From Isoetes taiwanensis (lineage: Eukaryota > Streptophyta > Lycopodiopsida > Isoetales > Isoetaceae), in NCBI GenBank assembly GCA_021234155.1, contig JAJEKV010000011.1:7983132-8047131 (forward strand): a DNA stretch of 64,000 nt, given 5' to 3'. Positions 33,350 to 43,936 of the stretch are shown here, one piece after another. The stretch's first letter is position 1, and the number at the start of each line of letters is the position of its first letter. Both the position numbers and the translations under genes were made by a program. Under the pieces are notes generated by a model. The model saw only the letters and a list, made by a program, of their open reading frames with translations. It was not told the DNA's origin and made no database searches.

Positions 33350-34820
33350 TGTTGAAGGTGTACCTGGCAAACCTTCAACTCAGTGGTTGAGAACCTCCAG
33401 GTTGCTTAAGGCAACCAATCTGTGGCCAAATCCCTGCACAACTCAACTCAAACTAGCTTGTGAACCTCTTGTCCCTAAACAAGAAAAAAATGTCTACCAA
33501 AAATTGTTTGCCAAATGAAGAGGGATGAGTGTTTTTTTGTTGGGAACACTTGCAATCGATGCTCAAGGGAGTCCAAAAGATGCCTACAAAAGTTAGAGGC
33601 AAAAGGTTGACCAGAGCTAGGTGAAAAACAGCTGCCTGACTGGGTCAATTTTGGGTCAATAACCCTGGCAGAGAGCTAGAATTTGCAAAAGAGAATTCAC
33701 GAGGATATATCTGGAATTTCTTTCTTTGACACTTAGAAGACACGTGCATCATGTAGAAACAACAGGAAGTATGCAGTAATTTGTACAGATGCCATTTTTA
33801 TGGATTTTTTGTGACAGTCTGTGACAGAGTTCAAGGAGATGTTTTGAATCTTGGTTTTACAGGGCTTTTTAGATTTTTGAGTGATGAAGACAGCTACATG
33901 AGATGAAAACAAATGCTAGATAACTAAACTCTGGTATGAAATGCTATTTGAGCAGGCCTTTTTTGATTTTTTGAGGATTTAATGAATGATCTAATGATGC
34001 AGTATTAATCAAGCACTTCAGGCTGAAGTCTAAGCTAAGGAATAACTTGTACAAACAACAGTTGTGTTTCTTGTTGAAAATCAAGCACTGCTACAACATA
34101 AGATGAACCAGCAAGATTTGATCTTTAGAAATGTCAAACATGATCTTCACCAACTTCAAATTTTCATTCAAAGGAGCCGTAAAGAATTACAATGAGAGAA
34201 CTTCCCAGTGATCTAACATGGGGAAATTCATACAATGAAGTAAACAAAGGTAATACATATCTTCAAATGATAATAAAGGACTTTATTGCATCAGATCTTC
34301 AAGAAATCTGACACAAGAAGGCAATACAGAGCAAGCAGAGGTCATTCCCAACAATAGTATGCTGGATTAGATCGCTCAAAGCGCTGGGGTGCTCAAAAAA
34401 TCTCTGAAACCTCAATGACCTCTTAAATCTGGCAATTTTCGGTCAGTTCTTCATAATGCAGTTCGGTTTTTTGCCTCCTCCGCCTGTAAATGAGTTCTTG
34501 ATCTGCCAGTCAATCAGTTGTGCTGTAATAATCATGATTTCTTCTTCAAAGTGGAGCCCCTTTTTTCGAATAATCCCCTTTATCGTGGCCTTGCTCTTGT
34601 CTGTCACTAATAAATGAGTTTTTAACAACCTTAGGCGAGATTCTTGGCATCAAAGGGCTTAATCCGGCCGGTTTAATCATGATTTGCCAGTTAGTGGGGC
34701 TAATTCCTCGGATCTTGCCATAATTCTAGGGTTCTTCATGGCAACGGATATATCCCACAGGCATTTGGCGAAAAATAGGCTTGATTCTACGTGGCTGAAT
34801 GTGGTTGGCCGGGGCGTGAC

Positions 34821-34853
<33 letters not shown>

Positions 34854-35891
34854 GGAGGGTAGTTTAAGCCAAATATCAATACAATTAGGGTATGGCGCGC
34901 ATCCCGAGAATTCCCAAAACTAGGGCTAGATGTGGTCAAAGTAGGAATCTTTGACCACCATTTTGCATGATTTTTTATGGGCTTTCAGATGGAAAAAACA
35001 AATTTTGAAAATAAGCACTTTATTTTTGGGCCTTTTTTTCCATGGTGTACAAGGGGATGTGGCACATGTGAGATGACTAGGCAAATGCTGATGATGTGGC
35101 ATGGTGAGGTGGAAGGCAAGGTATCAAAGAAATTTTCCCTAGGTAAAATCTTAATGAAGTGTGACAAGGTGTGGGTGACACGTGTTGGGTGACTTGGTGA
35201 TGATGTGGATGATGTGTGCATGAACTTTGAAGGTGAGGTGGCACTAGATATTGATTTCTTTCAACTTAGTCAACTTTGGACCTTTGGGATTTTATCTTTG
35301 ACCCATACTTTGGTCTTGAATTGGTCATGTAATGGACTAATGGAGCTTCTCTCCTCTTTCTATCTCTTTTTTTAGAGAGAGAGTATGCTTCTAATGATTT
35401 GTCAAGTGCATGGTCATGGATCATGATGTGTGTGTGTGTGATGTATATGGTGTACATGTGTGAAATATGTGGTGTGTGAGATTTTTGCCCTAGGGAAAAA
35501 AACTTTGAGCCATGGAAAAGAGATGAATGAAATGAGGAATGGGTATGAAGGATCAATGTAGATGTGAGCAATGCCTTCTTTAGCCAATATCACTAAGGTA
35601 GTGTGAAAAACTCAAAAGTTGGCAAGACAACATACTTCTTTTGGGGTCTTCCAATCTTTGACTAGGGGTCTTCTCTTTTTGACTTGCCTTCCAATCTTTG
35701 ACTCAAGTCTTGCTCATCTTTGCTAACTTGAATGCTCCTTTGAATGTTCTCCATTGGTCTTCAACTTGGTGTAGAGATTTGTCTTCATACCTAAACAATG
35801 AGCTCCAAATAGAAATGCCTTGCAAATGTGTTTTGATCTTTTTGTGTTTTCTTGTGAAGTTGCTCTTACATGCTGCCACAAGGTGGCAGCA
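33350..35891 (-). repeat. Right (5') LTR, 2542 bp
   Basis: Starts TGTTGAAGGTGTACCTGG at 33350 and ends GGTGGCAGCA at 35891. It contains a T28-type homopolymer at about 34826-34853. Near 35643-35690 the phrase GTCTTCCAATCTTTGACT is repeated beside GGGGTCTTCTC, marking a rearrangement close to where similarity with the left LTR resumes. Confidence 0.85.
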
Positions 35892-35896
35892 GCCAT

Positions 35897-36060
35897 AAGC
35901 ATTATTTCTGGTTTTACAATTTCCTTGCCCATCCAGAGCTTCTCCAGCTTCAACTAATTCTTGCAATCCATGAATCCGGCTCAAGTTTCTGCTAATCAAG
36001 CCTCATCACCTGCATCAAGATAATTACTTTAAACAACACACCTAGCATATATATAGATTG
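35897..36060 (-). pseudogene. Exon cut by the LTR element
   Basis: Minus-strand frame SRNLSRIHGLQELVEAGEAL leads through NCKTRNNA to the insertion point. Removing the element and one GCCAT copy continues it in frame as YG-LSSACENINDL, to a donor left of the element. A possible acceptor (ATTAGCAG) lies at its start. The gene is not recognised. It could be an upstream exon of the sigma-factor gene, which follows on the same strand. Confidence 0.4.
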
Positions 36061-36064
36061 TTTA

Positions 36065-37215
36065 TACCTCAATCGCATTCTCTAAATCCCAGAAAATAAA
36101 ATCCGATGAAGTGAATCCAGTGGCAATAGTTTTAGAATAAGTGTCCCTCTCCGCGTCTTGAGTAGATTTGATCATAGTCAATGTCTATATACTTTCTATA
36201 TGTACACAAACCAGCATTTCCACAGGAGTACTACTGTCGTATAAAAACTTGCAAATGCAACCATCCCGCCCTGTCTGCACCAATTTGCAAAAAGGGTAAA
36301 TTACTTTACAAGTGGAGACAGGAAAATACTGAGCTATACCTACAGATATTAATTGGCATTGTTTGCCTGGAGCTGCGGCTGATAAAGCTATGCTAGCAAC
36401 AACAGATATTCCATGGGCCCCTTTAAATGATACCGCATTTACAATCCAGCTTGAAGCCATATCTTTTTGTCCTTCAAAAATGGTCCAAAGGCAATTGAAT
36501 GCCACAATATTTCCACATTGATCACCACAAACAATGAGCTGCAGCCAAGAAGTTATTCAGTCGTGATTCAAAAGAGCTTTACTTAGCACTTATCAGGCCG
36601 CTGCTTGAAGAAAAAACTAACAAATAAAATAAATACCAAGAAAGCAAGGAGCTCGCATTTGTAACCAAGAATTTAAGAGTTGGTTACCTCATGTTCCCAG
36701 CTTGCATCCAAGCAGACAATCCGGGAACGAAATGAAGATTCCAAAATTGCCAATAACTTTGATTTGCACTCTTTGCTCGCAAAATCACAATCCCGGCATC
36801 CCTCAGGTATCTGATCCAAAAGCCAGATGTGTATCTTCCCTTCTGGATTTGCAGTAAAGACATACCTAAAGACTAGACCAAAACGATCAACATTGCATGT
36901 AGGCCTCACATGAGCCTATGTCTATTATGGAAGGAATTGATACAATACCTGTGCCCTAAACTCTTACAACAGAAAACTCCTAGAAGTTGCCATTCCTTTT
37001 CTGCAATCCACTGATAAGTTTGAATCACTTTTACAATAGTTTGGCTGCATTGCACCCTTACAACCATGACTTCTCCTTGCCCATTTCCACATGCAGGATG
37101 TTCCTCCTGAGTAGCTGCTACTAATACATTATCCAAAGCCAGCAGATCCATGCACACAATGGGGCTATTATTGCTTCCATGCAAAAGCTCCGTCCACTCT
37201 CCTTTCCAAAAACCA
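36065..37215 (-). pseudogene. WDR6-like WD40 protein, C-terminal fragment
   Basis: Minus-strand exons read: WTELLHGSNNSPIVCMDLLA and LDNVLVAATQEEHPACGNGQ (about 37200-37080); FRYVFTANPEGKIHIWLLDQ and FRSRIVCLDASWEHEV (36870-36690); FKGAHGISVVASIALSAAAP and TGRDGCICKFLYDSS (36440-36220); ATGFTSSDFIFWDLENAIE (36130-36068), ending at a GT donor. I recall the sequence ...RIMCIDAS..., KGAHGIS.VSS, TGGDGCIC and GFTSTDFIIW from plant WDR6 homologues, which act with a methyltransferase on tRNA wobble nucleotides. N- and C-terminal parts are missing and exon joins need frame changes, so this is a fragment. Confidence 0.5.
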
Positions 37216-37299
37216 GCCCTGCATTTGGAATTGTATCTGACCGCATTTGTCCAAATTGCTCCATTATATAGCCAGTCTGCTTTTTATTTCTTTTTCTAT

Positions 37300-37743
37300 T
37301 CAGACTAGAAACTTGATGAATAGATGGTGCCGAATGATCAATAGATGGTTCGCCTCTAGAAGTAGATATAGAAAAAATACCTTCAGTATTTGAAACAACT
37401 TGGGACTTGATCTCATCCCGCAAAGCAACAATTCCTGCAACTATTCCAATCACGAGCCCCAACTTCTGCCAATCAGATGACTCCAAATTGAGGAACGAAA
37501 TCCCAAAAATATGATTTTCATTGATGCTACGTTTAATCTATTCAGCAACAGAAGAAAATCTTTTAGCAATATAACAAGCAAAAGCACTGGCTCCCACTTA
37601 GATACTTCTGCCATGAATGGCACTTGTTCAACCATGTTTATCAGAAAACAGAATGAAAATAGGAAGGAGAATAGCATACCTATACAATCACGGCAGTATC
37701 CGTTGAAGAGCTGCAAGACAATTTCGCCGTAATGATTTATCAT
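37300..37743 (-). pseudogene. Membrane-protein exons of unknown family
   Basis: The first exon, MINHYGEIVLQLFNGYCRDC (37743 to about 37681), ends at a GTATGC donor. The next, after a TTGGCAG acceptor at about 37470, has KLGLVIGIVAGIVALRDEIK (one transmembrane segment) and a polar tail with VSSLNRKRNKKQ. It lies just upstream of and on the same strand as the WDR6-like exons, but I see no evidence that they form one protein. Confidence 0.3.
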
Positions 37744-37929
37744 GGCAGAGGCGTTTCTCCATACCGGATGCCGGGAAAATTGATTTCTGTTGTTACTTCA
37801 AAGTTAGGTTTAGAGAGTGAACAAAAAACTACTAGGTTTGGCAAATTTTTTTACGTCTCCAGATTTCTTGCAATAGCCTACAACATTAATAAGATATGAA
37901 TTTTGAATGTTGGTATGATGGTGAATTTT

Positions 37930-38657
37930 GAACGACAATACCAGTGCGGTGTTGCATCCAGAGGAGCAGAGTTACCCTAACACACATGTTTGAGGAGTAG
38001 AAGATCGAGCAAAAGTCCGAATTGCCGAGTACATGCTATGTTTATTAGACTAGTGCACTAGGCAGGGAGCATATGTTGAGCGAAAGGTCCACTAGTTGCC
38101 CATGGCGAGTCGAGTTTGGCTATGTTGTTCCTACTGGTTGGTTTTGGAGTAAACTGGATGCTTTGAACTCATATACGAAGATTGGAACAGCCGAACTGGG
38201 GCGACCCTTCATTTCCCCGTCGTGCGCCTATATACGTCGGAAAGGGGAAATTTGGGGCTTGGCACATCCGTGCGGGGGATGGCCATTTTTTCTTTTCGAA
38301 GATGTTTCTTGGGACATGAGCTACCACTTGAACGGTTGGATTAGCAGATGGAGTAGCTTTGGTATCCCGATACTTAAACCCTACAAAATCTGTAGGGTTT
38401 GCGTTTTGGCAGCCCTCCCTGCCTTTGAAGTGGCTGAGAGCTTGCGTGCAGGGTTTCCTCGAGGGTTCGAAGGGCGGGAGAACAATAAAAGCCCTCACAG
38501 GCACCAGTTCCAAACCTGCTTAGACCCGATGTCGTGTTCCCAAGCTTGGACATCGTGACCTCGAGCATGCCAGAAGGCACGGAACGACAATACCAGTGCG
38601 GTGTTGCATCCAGAGGAGCAAAGTTACCCTAACACACATGTTTGAGGAGTAGAAGAT
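37930..38657. repeat. 76-bp direct repeats flanking a 576-bp insert
   Basis: 37930-38005 and 38582-38657 are identical except for about one base. Both begin GAACGACAATACCAGTGCGG and end GAGGAGTAGAAGAT. Between them lies a 576-bp segment of higher GC with a 161-codon open frame (38073-38558) of no recognisable family and a TGCAGGGTTTCCTCGAGGGT-type end. This could be a very short-LTR (TRIM-like) element or a local duplication. Confidence 0.7.
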
Positions 38658-38720
38658 TGCCGTTTGCTATGCTGAGAAGATCTTAACAAAACACGTGTTC
38701 TATCCAAGTTATAGCATAAA

Positions 38721-38936
38721 CAAAATATAGGGAAAAACTACAAAATGCCCCTAACTTTTTGCAAAATTCACAGTATACCCCTAACTTTCTAAAAATTCAC
38801 AAAATGCCCCTAAAAATTCACAAAATGCCCCTAAAAACCTATAGGTTAGGGGCATTTCATGAATTTTCTAAAAGTTAGGGGTATGGTGAATTTTGCAAAA
38901 AGTTAGGGGTATATTGTAGTTTTTCCCCAAAATATA
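38721..38936. mobile_element. MULE-type foldback MITE, 198 bp, with 9-bp target duplication
   Basis: The element spans 38730-38927. The left arm, GGGAAAAACTACAAAATGCC, continues CCTAACTTTTTGCAAAATTC. The right arm is its inverted counterpart, ending TTGTAGTTTTTCCC, so almost the whole element folds back. CAAAATATA flanks it at 38721-38729 and 38928-38936. It has no coding capacity. Confidence 0.9.
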
Positions 38937-40400
38937 TCCTTATAGCACTAAGAATAAAATATTCCAGTGTCACCTAGAAATATCAGAGGAATGAAATATC
39001 AATTATGGTATAAATATTTGAGAACTTAGCTTCGAAAGCCCAAGCATACTCCTGCAAAACAGCCCGATCAAGTTAGCTTACCCATATGCATTGATTCGCT
39101 CCTTCTTATTATTTCTCTTTTAGGCGATTCCGATCATATAGATCCTTCTCTGATTCAAACCTTCCCTTTCCAGATATAATGTAATATGGCTTCACCTCAT
39201 TTGACCGATTCCGTTGTTTCCGAAACCATTGGGCGATCATAGAGCACCCTTAAGACTAATATTTAACCTTTAACTTTGTCACTTATTTATCCATAGGATA
39301 TTTCACGTTTTTCCTTTAAATGTTCTGTAGGCTCAAACCTTAAGTCAGATTATCTTGCCTCTATTCTCAGATCGCTATAACATGAACCCAAATTCTATCA
39401 GATATGGAGAACAATGTAAAAAGGTTTCAATAAATTAATTTGAGAGAGTTGGAATGATAAATAAATTGTATTTTGCAACCATTGAAACGTGTTTCCTATT
39501 CCTACACCTTGCTTTTGTTCGTTGATCCCTCACAATATTTTCATGTAACACGACGTATTTTTTCAATATTCTAGAGTGCATTGCAGGAACTACTTTGTGA
39601 AGCTAGGGATTCGTTCCTAACCTCTCTTATTATTGGGCCGTTCACATGAAGGAGTTTTTTTCAGCGCTGAAACAGCGCTGGGCCATTCATCAGCAGCTTA
39701 AAAAATTCCACTCAGCATCGCGCCGCTCACGGCGCGCGAGTTGAGTCAAAATTTTCTGTCTGGCTGAGAAGTGCTTAACCAGCCGGGTGACTTCAGCAGA
39801 CGATACAAGAAAATTTTGCACACAAAAAAACTCAGCAGCATGTGAACGGCTGCAGGGTTCAAGAGTTCAGCGCGGGGCAGCAGGGCTTCAGCCCCCGCAG
39901 AAAAACTTGGCCATGTGATCGCTGCATATGTTGTACTAATAAACTAAGGCAAATAAAATCACTAATAAACTAAGGCAAATAGAATCACTCAATACGTCTT
40001 TTGCAGCTGGATTGTTGTCACATTAGCAATAGATTGTTTCCCATCTATAAATTATATTAAACTGTGGCATGACTAATTGCTGGCTTTTTTTTTGGACTTG
40101 CCAAGAGCTCTCTGTAATAAACAACCATTTATATCAATCATGCAATTCAAATAGTAAAATCGATAGTGGAGAATAAAGCAACTACTGTGAAATGATAGTG
40201 GAGAATAAAGCAACTACTTGAAAGAATAAAAAACAAACCCCCTCAAGGACAAAGTAACTACCACTACCTTTGTTATTTATAGGTAACTCTAGAGACAAAG
40301 CATATATACATTTGTTCCACATAAATAAGTCTAACGTATCACCTTAAATGGTTTCAAGGCCAATTTTAATATATGACACTAGAAACCCAACATAACAGTT
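38937..40400. other. Intergenic DNA with a GC-rich inverted-repeat patch
   Basis: Most of it is AT-rich without genes. At 39634-39930 the ends GGCCGTTCACATG...AGTTTTTTTCAGCG and CTGCGGGGGC...CATGTGATCGCTGC are roughly inverted copies, with further palindromes (CAGCGCTG repeats, CGCGCCGCTCACGGCGCGCG) between them. This resembles a MITE, but I could not define a target duplication. At about 39941-39985 a roughly 28-bp direct repeat (CACTAATAAACTAAGGCAAA) is present. Confidence 0.4.
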
Positions 40401-40411
40401 TACAATAATTT

Positions 40412-40786
40412 GTGTTGGTTTCAAGTTTAATTTCATCTCAATATTTAGTAACGCGTACAACCATTATGAACCCCTATGTTGTGACAAACCCTTATGGAGG
40501 TGGGATCCCAACCACATTCTCAAGAGCTTTTCAGAATCTAGAATCTGTCTTGACAAGTTTTTACTTTGAACACGGTCCTAAAGAACTCGACCAGAAGCAA
40601 GTAGGAGATCACTTTGCCGACATGAAGCACCCTGGTCTGTATGCCAGGGTAGTGCCGCCGTACTTGTATATGCAAGTTGTGTCTAAACCGTCATGCACAA
40701 TTTGCAAAAGCCGGCAAATTGGTTACTTATCTTTAAACGGGTTGATTATGACGTTGCATCATGATGCAAATTTTCTAAGCACTTGA
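40412..40786 (+). CDS. Hypothetical ORF upstream of the LRR gene
   Basis: A 124-codon open frame with no recognised domain (MNPYVVTNPYGGGIPTTFSR; CTICKSRQIGYLSLNG near the end). It ends 230 bp before the LRR start. Codon pattern gives no strong support and it may be chance. Confidence 0.2.
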   Translation: MLVSSLISSQYLVTRTTIMNPYVVTNPYGGGIPTTFSRAFQNLESVLTSFYFEHGPKELDQKQVGDHFADMKHPGLYARVVPPYLYMQVVSKPSCTICKSRQIGYLSLNGLIMTLHHDANFLST

Positions 40787-41017
40787 CTTATGTCTTATTC
40801 TCTTTGAATTCTTTTGACTTGTGCTTTGGGGCCGCGTCTGCGGCTATCAAAATGACTGCCAGAATGGCGGTTAAGGCGAACAACGTGCAGCAATCTTCCT
40901 CAAATTCAGATTATAAAGACATCATCTCAAGCATGACATCCATCACAGCTCACAGGTTTTTTTCAGCAATTTCAAGCATCATTTTAGGCTTTGATACAAT
41001 TTCTATTCCTTGGGATA

Positions 41018-42778
41018 ATGGCGTCCCTATACTGGATAGCAGTACTATTAATAATATTATTCTGGACAGCTACAACATCTGTTCAAGCAGCCGAGCAATG
41101 TATACCTGCAGATGGCATTGCTTTGCTTAAACTCAAATCTCAGGTAACAGATCTTGCAGCCATTTGGAATTCAAATGATACAAATTGTTGTAATTGGTAT
41201 GGGGTTGAATGCAATGTTACAACAGGGCGAGTTCATTATTTATATCTGCCTTCTGGTTCTGCTGAAACTCCCACTTCTGTTCTTGGGGCTCTAGCCACTA
41301 TGTCAGAGCTTAAAACCCTAAATGCTATAGGGCGGCCTTTTACAGGTCCAATCCCTACATCCCTTTCCAACCTTACAAAGTTAAAAAATCTGTGGTTGCC
41401 CAACAACCCAGGTATCAATGGTACCCTTCCTCACTTTCTCTTCAGCCTTCCTAATCTAGAAGAGCTTGATTTGTCTTGTGATTATTCTTTCTCTGGCATT
41501 ACTGGCAGTCTGCCGTCAAAATTCTCCAAGCTTAGCAAGCTCAGGATCCTCAAACTAAAGAAAGCTAAATTGGTAGGGACTATACCTTCTGCACTTTCTA
41601 TGCTCCATAACCTTGAAAGCTTGGATCTATCAAATAATCTTTTACATGGCACCATACCTTCTGCCGTTGGTTTGCTCCACAATCTTCAAGATTTGGATCT
41701 CTCAAATAATTTCTTACATGGTCCCATCCCTGCCAGTTTAGGAGACCTTTCTAAGCTTCAATACTTATCACTTCAGGATAATCCAGATATCGGAGGAACT
41801 CTTCCCTCTTCTTTTGAAGGCCTTAATACATTGTCAACATTGAGAATATCCAACACAAGTCTATATGGTCCCATTCCTGATATATTTAGAGGAACCCCAA
41901 ATCTGCAAGTTCTTGAGATCCAGAACAACTACTTCACAGGCCCACTTCCTCCATCGCTTAGCCTCCTTGGCAAGCTGTCAGAGTTTGATGGACATAGCAA
42001 CTATCTCTCTGGTCCTCTTAGTGATGGATTTGGCAGTAACCTCACGAATCTATATTATTTAGATCTCAGTTACAACAAGATTAATGGGCTGCCTACGGAT
42101 TTAAAGTCAATGAAAAACTTGTTTACTTTGAAATTAAGCGGAAATGTGCTAACCTTTGATTCTATCAAAGGCATTACAAGCATTCCAACACTTTCGGTTA
42201 TCAAGTTAAGCAACTGTAGCCTCAAAGGTCCCATACCTAGCTGGTTCAGCAAGCTCAGGTTACCAGGAGACCCAGATGATCCGCATCTACCAGCTGTTAT
42301 TGATTTGTCATTTAACTCCATTACAGGAAGCATCTCCCCTGAATTTGGTAACATAATAGGTCTTGGTGGTTTATATCTTCACAACAACAAGATTTCAGGC
42401 ATAATACCATCAAATCTTGGAAATGCAGAGAGCCTGGAAAATGTGGACCTATCAGAGAATCAGCTAAGTGGCTCAATTCCTGAGTCATTGTCGAAACTGT
42501 GGCAGCTAAAGTCTTTAGATTTATCCCACAACAAAATTTCTGGTAAGCTGCCATCTGGCATAGGATCTTTAGTTCGTTTGAAAGACTTGGATTTGTCCAG
42601 GAATAAATTGAGTGGCTCAATCCCAGAGTCTTTCTTGAATCTATGGTTGGAATCACTAGATTTGTCATACAACAAATTAAGTGGGAAGATACCACAAGGA
42701 GACGCTTTAAACAAGTTCAATTCATCAAGCTACGAGGGCAATCCAAGGCTATGTGGCTACCCTCTTAAAGGATGCTAA
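41018..42778 (+). CDS. Secreted leucine-rich-repeat protein (LRR-RLP/DRT100-like), intact
   Basis: The only long intact host gene. I prefer the second Met (41018, giving 586 residues) because it starts a clean signal peptide (MASLYWIAVLLIILFWTATT, cleavage after VQA). The nine upstream codons from 40991 would spoil it. Next comes the LRRNT cap (CIPADGIALLKLKSQV...NCCNWYGVEC) with paired Cys. About 19 plant-type LRRs follow with the LxGxIPxxLxxLxxLxxLdLSxNxL pattern. The C-terminal cap is SSSYEGNPRLCGYPLKGC, directly before the stop. There is no transmembrane segment or kinase. The mature protein would be apoplastic, perhaps in recognition or cell-wall functions, or it may be a receptor truncated after its ectodomain. 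It has a single exon, N-glycosylation sites and no frame damage. Confidence 0.88.
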   Translation: MASLYWIAVLLIILFWTATTSVQAAEQCIPADGIALLKLKSQVTDLAAIWNSNDTNCCNWYGVECNVTTGRVHYLYLPSGSAETPTSVLGALATMSELKTLNAIGRPFTGPIPTSLSNLTKLKNLWLPNNPGINGTLPHFLFSLPNLEELDLSCDYSFSGITGSLPSKFSKLSKLRILKLKKAKLVGTIPSALSMLHNLESLDLSNNLLHGTIPSAVGLLHNLQDLDLSNNFLHGPIPASLGDLSKLQYLSLQDNPDIGGTLPSSFEGLNTLSTLRISNTSLYGPIPDIFRGTPNLQVLEIQNNYFTGPLPPSLSLLGKLSEFDGHSNYLSGPLSDGFGSNLTNLYYLDLSYNKINGLPTDLKSMKNLFTLKLSGNVLTFDSIKGITSIPTLSVIKLSNCSLKGPIPSWFSKLRLPGDPDDPHLPAVIDLSFNSITGSISPEFGNIIGLGGLYLHNNKISGIIPSNLGNAESLENVDLSENQLSGSIPESLSKLWQLKSLDLSHNKISGKLPSGIGSLVRLKDLDLSRNKLSGSIPESFLNLWLESLDLSYNKLSGKIPQGDALNKFNSSSYEGNPRLCGYPLKGC

Positions 42779-42880
42779 ATGTTGCGTGTATTTCTGACTG
42801 GCAATGCATGTTGCTGGATTATCATCTACTAAGTAAATAAGCTGATGTTTTTAACTGGTACACGATATAAAAGTATGGTT

Positions 42881-43936
42881 TTACAAGTTTATTCTACTCG
42901 CTCTTCCTACTTAATAATGTGTCATGGATGTTAATACTCATATTTTGCCTGCATTTGACATAAAAACTTAGACTAGGAACATAATTCAATGTTGTTAATC
43001 ATGAGAAAAGTGATAAAAAGCAAATAAAAAGAAAAGAGCATTTGTAATGTTCCAACACACACAACGTCAATGCGTTCACCTTTAAGGGAGATCAATTTGT
43101 GTTTAAGCCACCATTTTTCTCATCTAGCTAGAATGAATTTCTTTCATCTAAAAGAAAATTTTCTATGCGATTACTAAAAAAGAATGGATCATGGAAACAT
43201 CTAAGGAATATATTCCATGAGTATCCATATGCACCCTTCCTTGAGAGTCAAGATGGGGTCGAACAGGCCCATATTGACTCGATTTATATGGGGGGTTTAA
43301 AAGCTCCCTATTCAATGGTTAGATCATTCGAATTTCCCTAACACCAACACAACAAAACAAACAACCAGTACATCAAGTGAGCTTGGGGAATCGAATCCCA
43401 ACAGGGATCCAACGCCCTCCACATACTTAACATGCCTCGTTGAGGATGTCTCTAATTTCAACAACATTATGCATCGAGATGATCAGTCTGGCGTCACTAA
43501 CAATCAGGGGCATCAGACTGATGATCATGATACATAGTTGTTGTTAGTATCAACTCGCCTCCGGATGGTGGTAAAGCTCTAGAGTACTCTCAAAGGCTAA
43601 AGTTCAACAGCCATCAAGAGCATTATTACCATCCGGAAGGCCGCCCATCACCATGCACACTATAAGAAAACAACTCACACATACCAGTGAACCCGGGAAG
43701 TTGAACCCCAACACAATGCCAATGCTCATCTGGGCATAGGAGCAATCCCAACACAAGGGATCTCCCCTATATTCAGGGGCTTAGCCCGCTGAAATTTTAG
43801 AAGTGTCAGTGCATATGTCAACCTACTCTGAATAAGCACGGTTTCCAGAAACTGAAATCACAAATTTCAGAGATCACATTCAACATATCACAGAAGAATA
43901 GATATGCCTCTACAAGCATGAAACAACCCATAAAAA
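42881..43936. repeat. 1.05-kb direct repeat, left copy
   Basis: About 95 percent identical by eye to 45372-46423, starting TTACAAGTTTATTCTACTCG and ending CAACCCATAAAAA. It is non-coding and contains short inverted repeats such as CCGGATGGTGGTAA...TTACCATCCGG (about 43561-43640). It starts 100 bp after the LRR stop codon. Confidence 0.88.

Larger units (their letters stand above)
24064..35896 (-). mobile_element. Ty3/Gypsy LTR retrotransposon, 11.8 kb, defective
   Basis: The element spans 24069-35891. The outer ends read TGTTGAAGG...GGTGGCAGCA and are flanked by GCCAT at 24064-24068 and 35892-35896, a 5-bp target duplication. On the minus strand the order is Gag, protease, an RNase H of the RVT_3/archaeal type, reverse transcriptase, remnant of the usual Ty3 RNase H, and integrase. 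Tat-like affinity is suggested by the extra RNase H and by the DGG protease motif. Defects: the Gag core seems deleted, the catalytic YxDD box of the reverse transcriptase is missing, integrase has a frameshift, and a hAT MITE is inserted. Only 46 bp separate the LTR end from the Gag start, and no standard initiator-Met tRNA primer site is visible. Confidence 0.93.

Noticed and set aside
37870-37900. Minus-strand TCTTATTAATGTTGTAGG as a Helitron 5' end for the gene-fragment cluster
   Set aside because: Only partly similar to the family end, and no hairpin-CTAG partner was found to the left near 22 kb.
38450-38480. tRNA-like GGGTTCGAAGGGC motif
   Set aside because: No acceptor stem, anticodon arm or A box around it.
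39634-39930. MITE with terminal GGCCGTTCACATG repeats
   Set aside because: The ends are only roughly inverted and no target duplication could be fixed, so it is noted only as an inverted-repeat patch.
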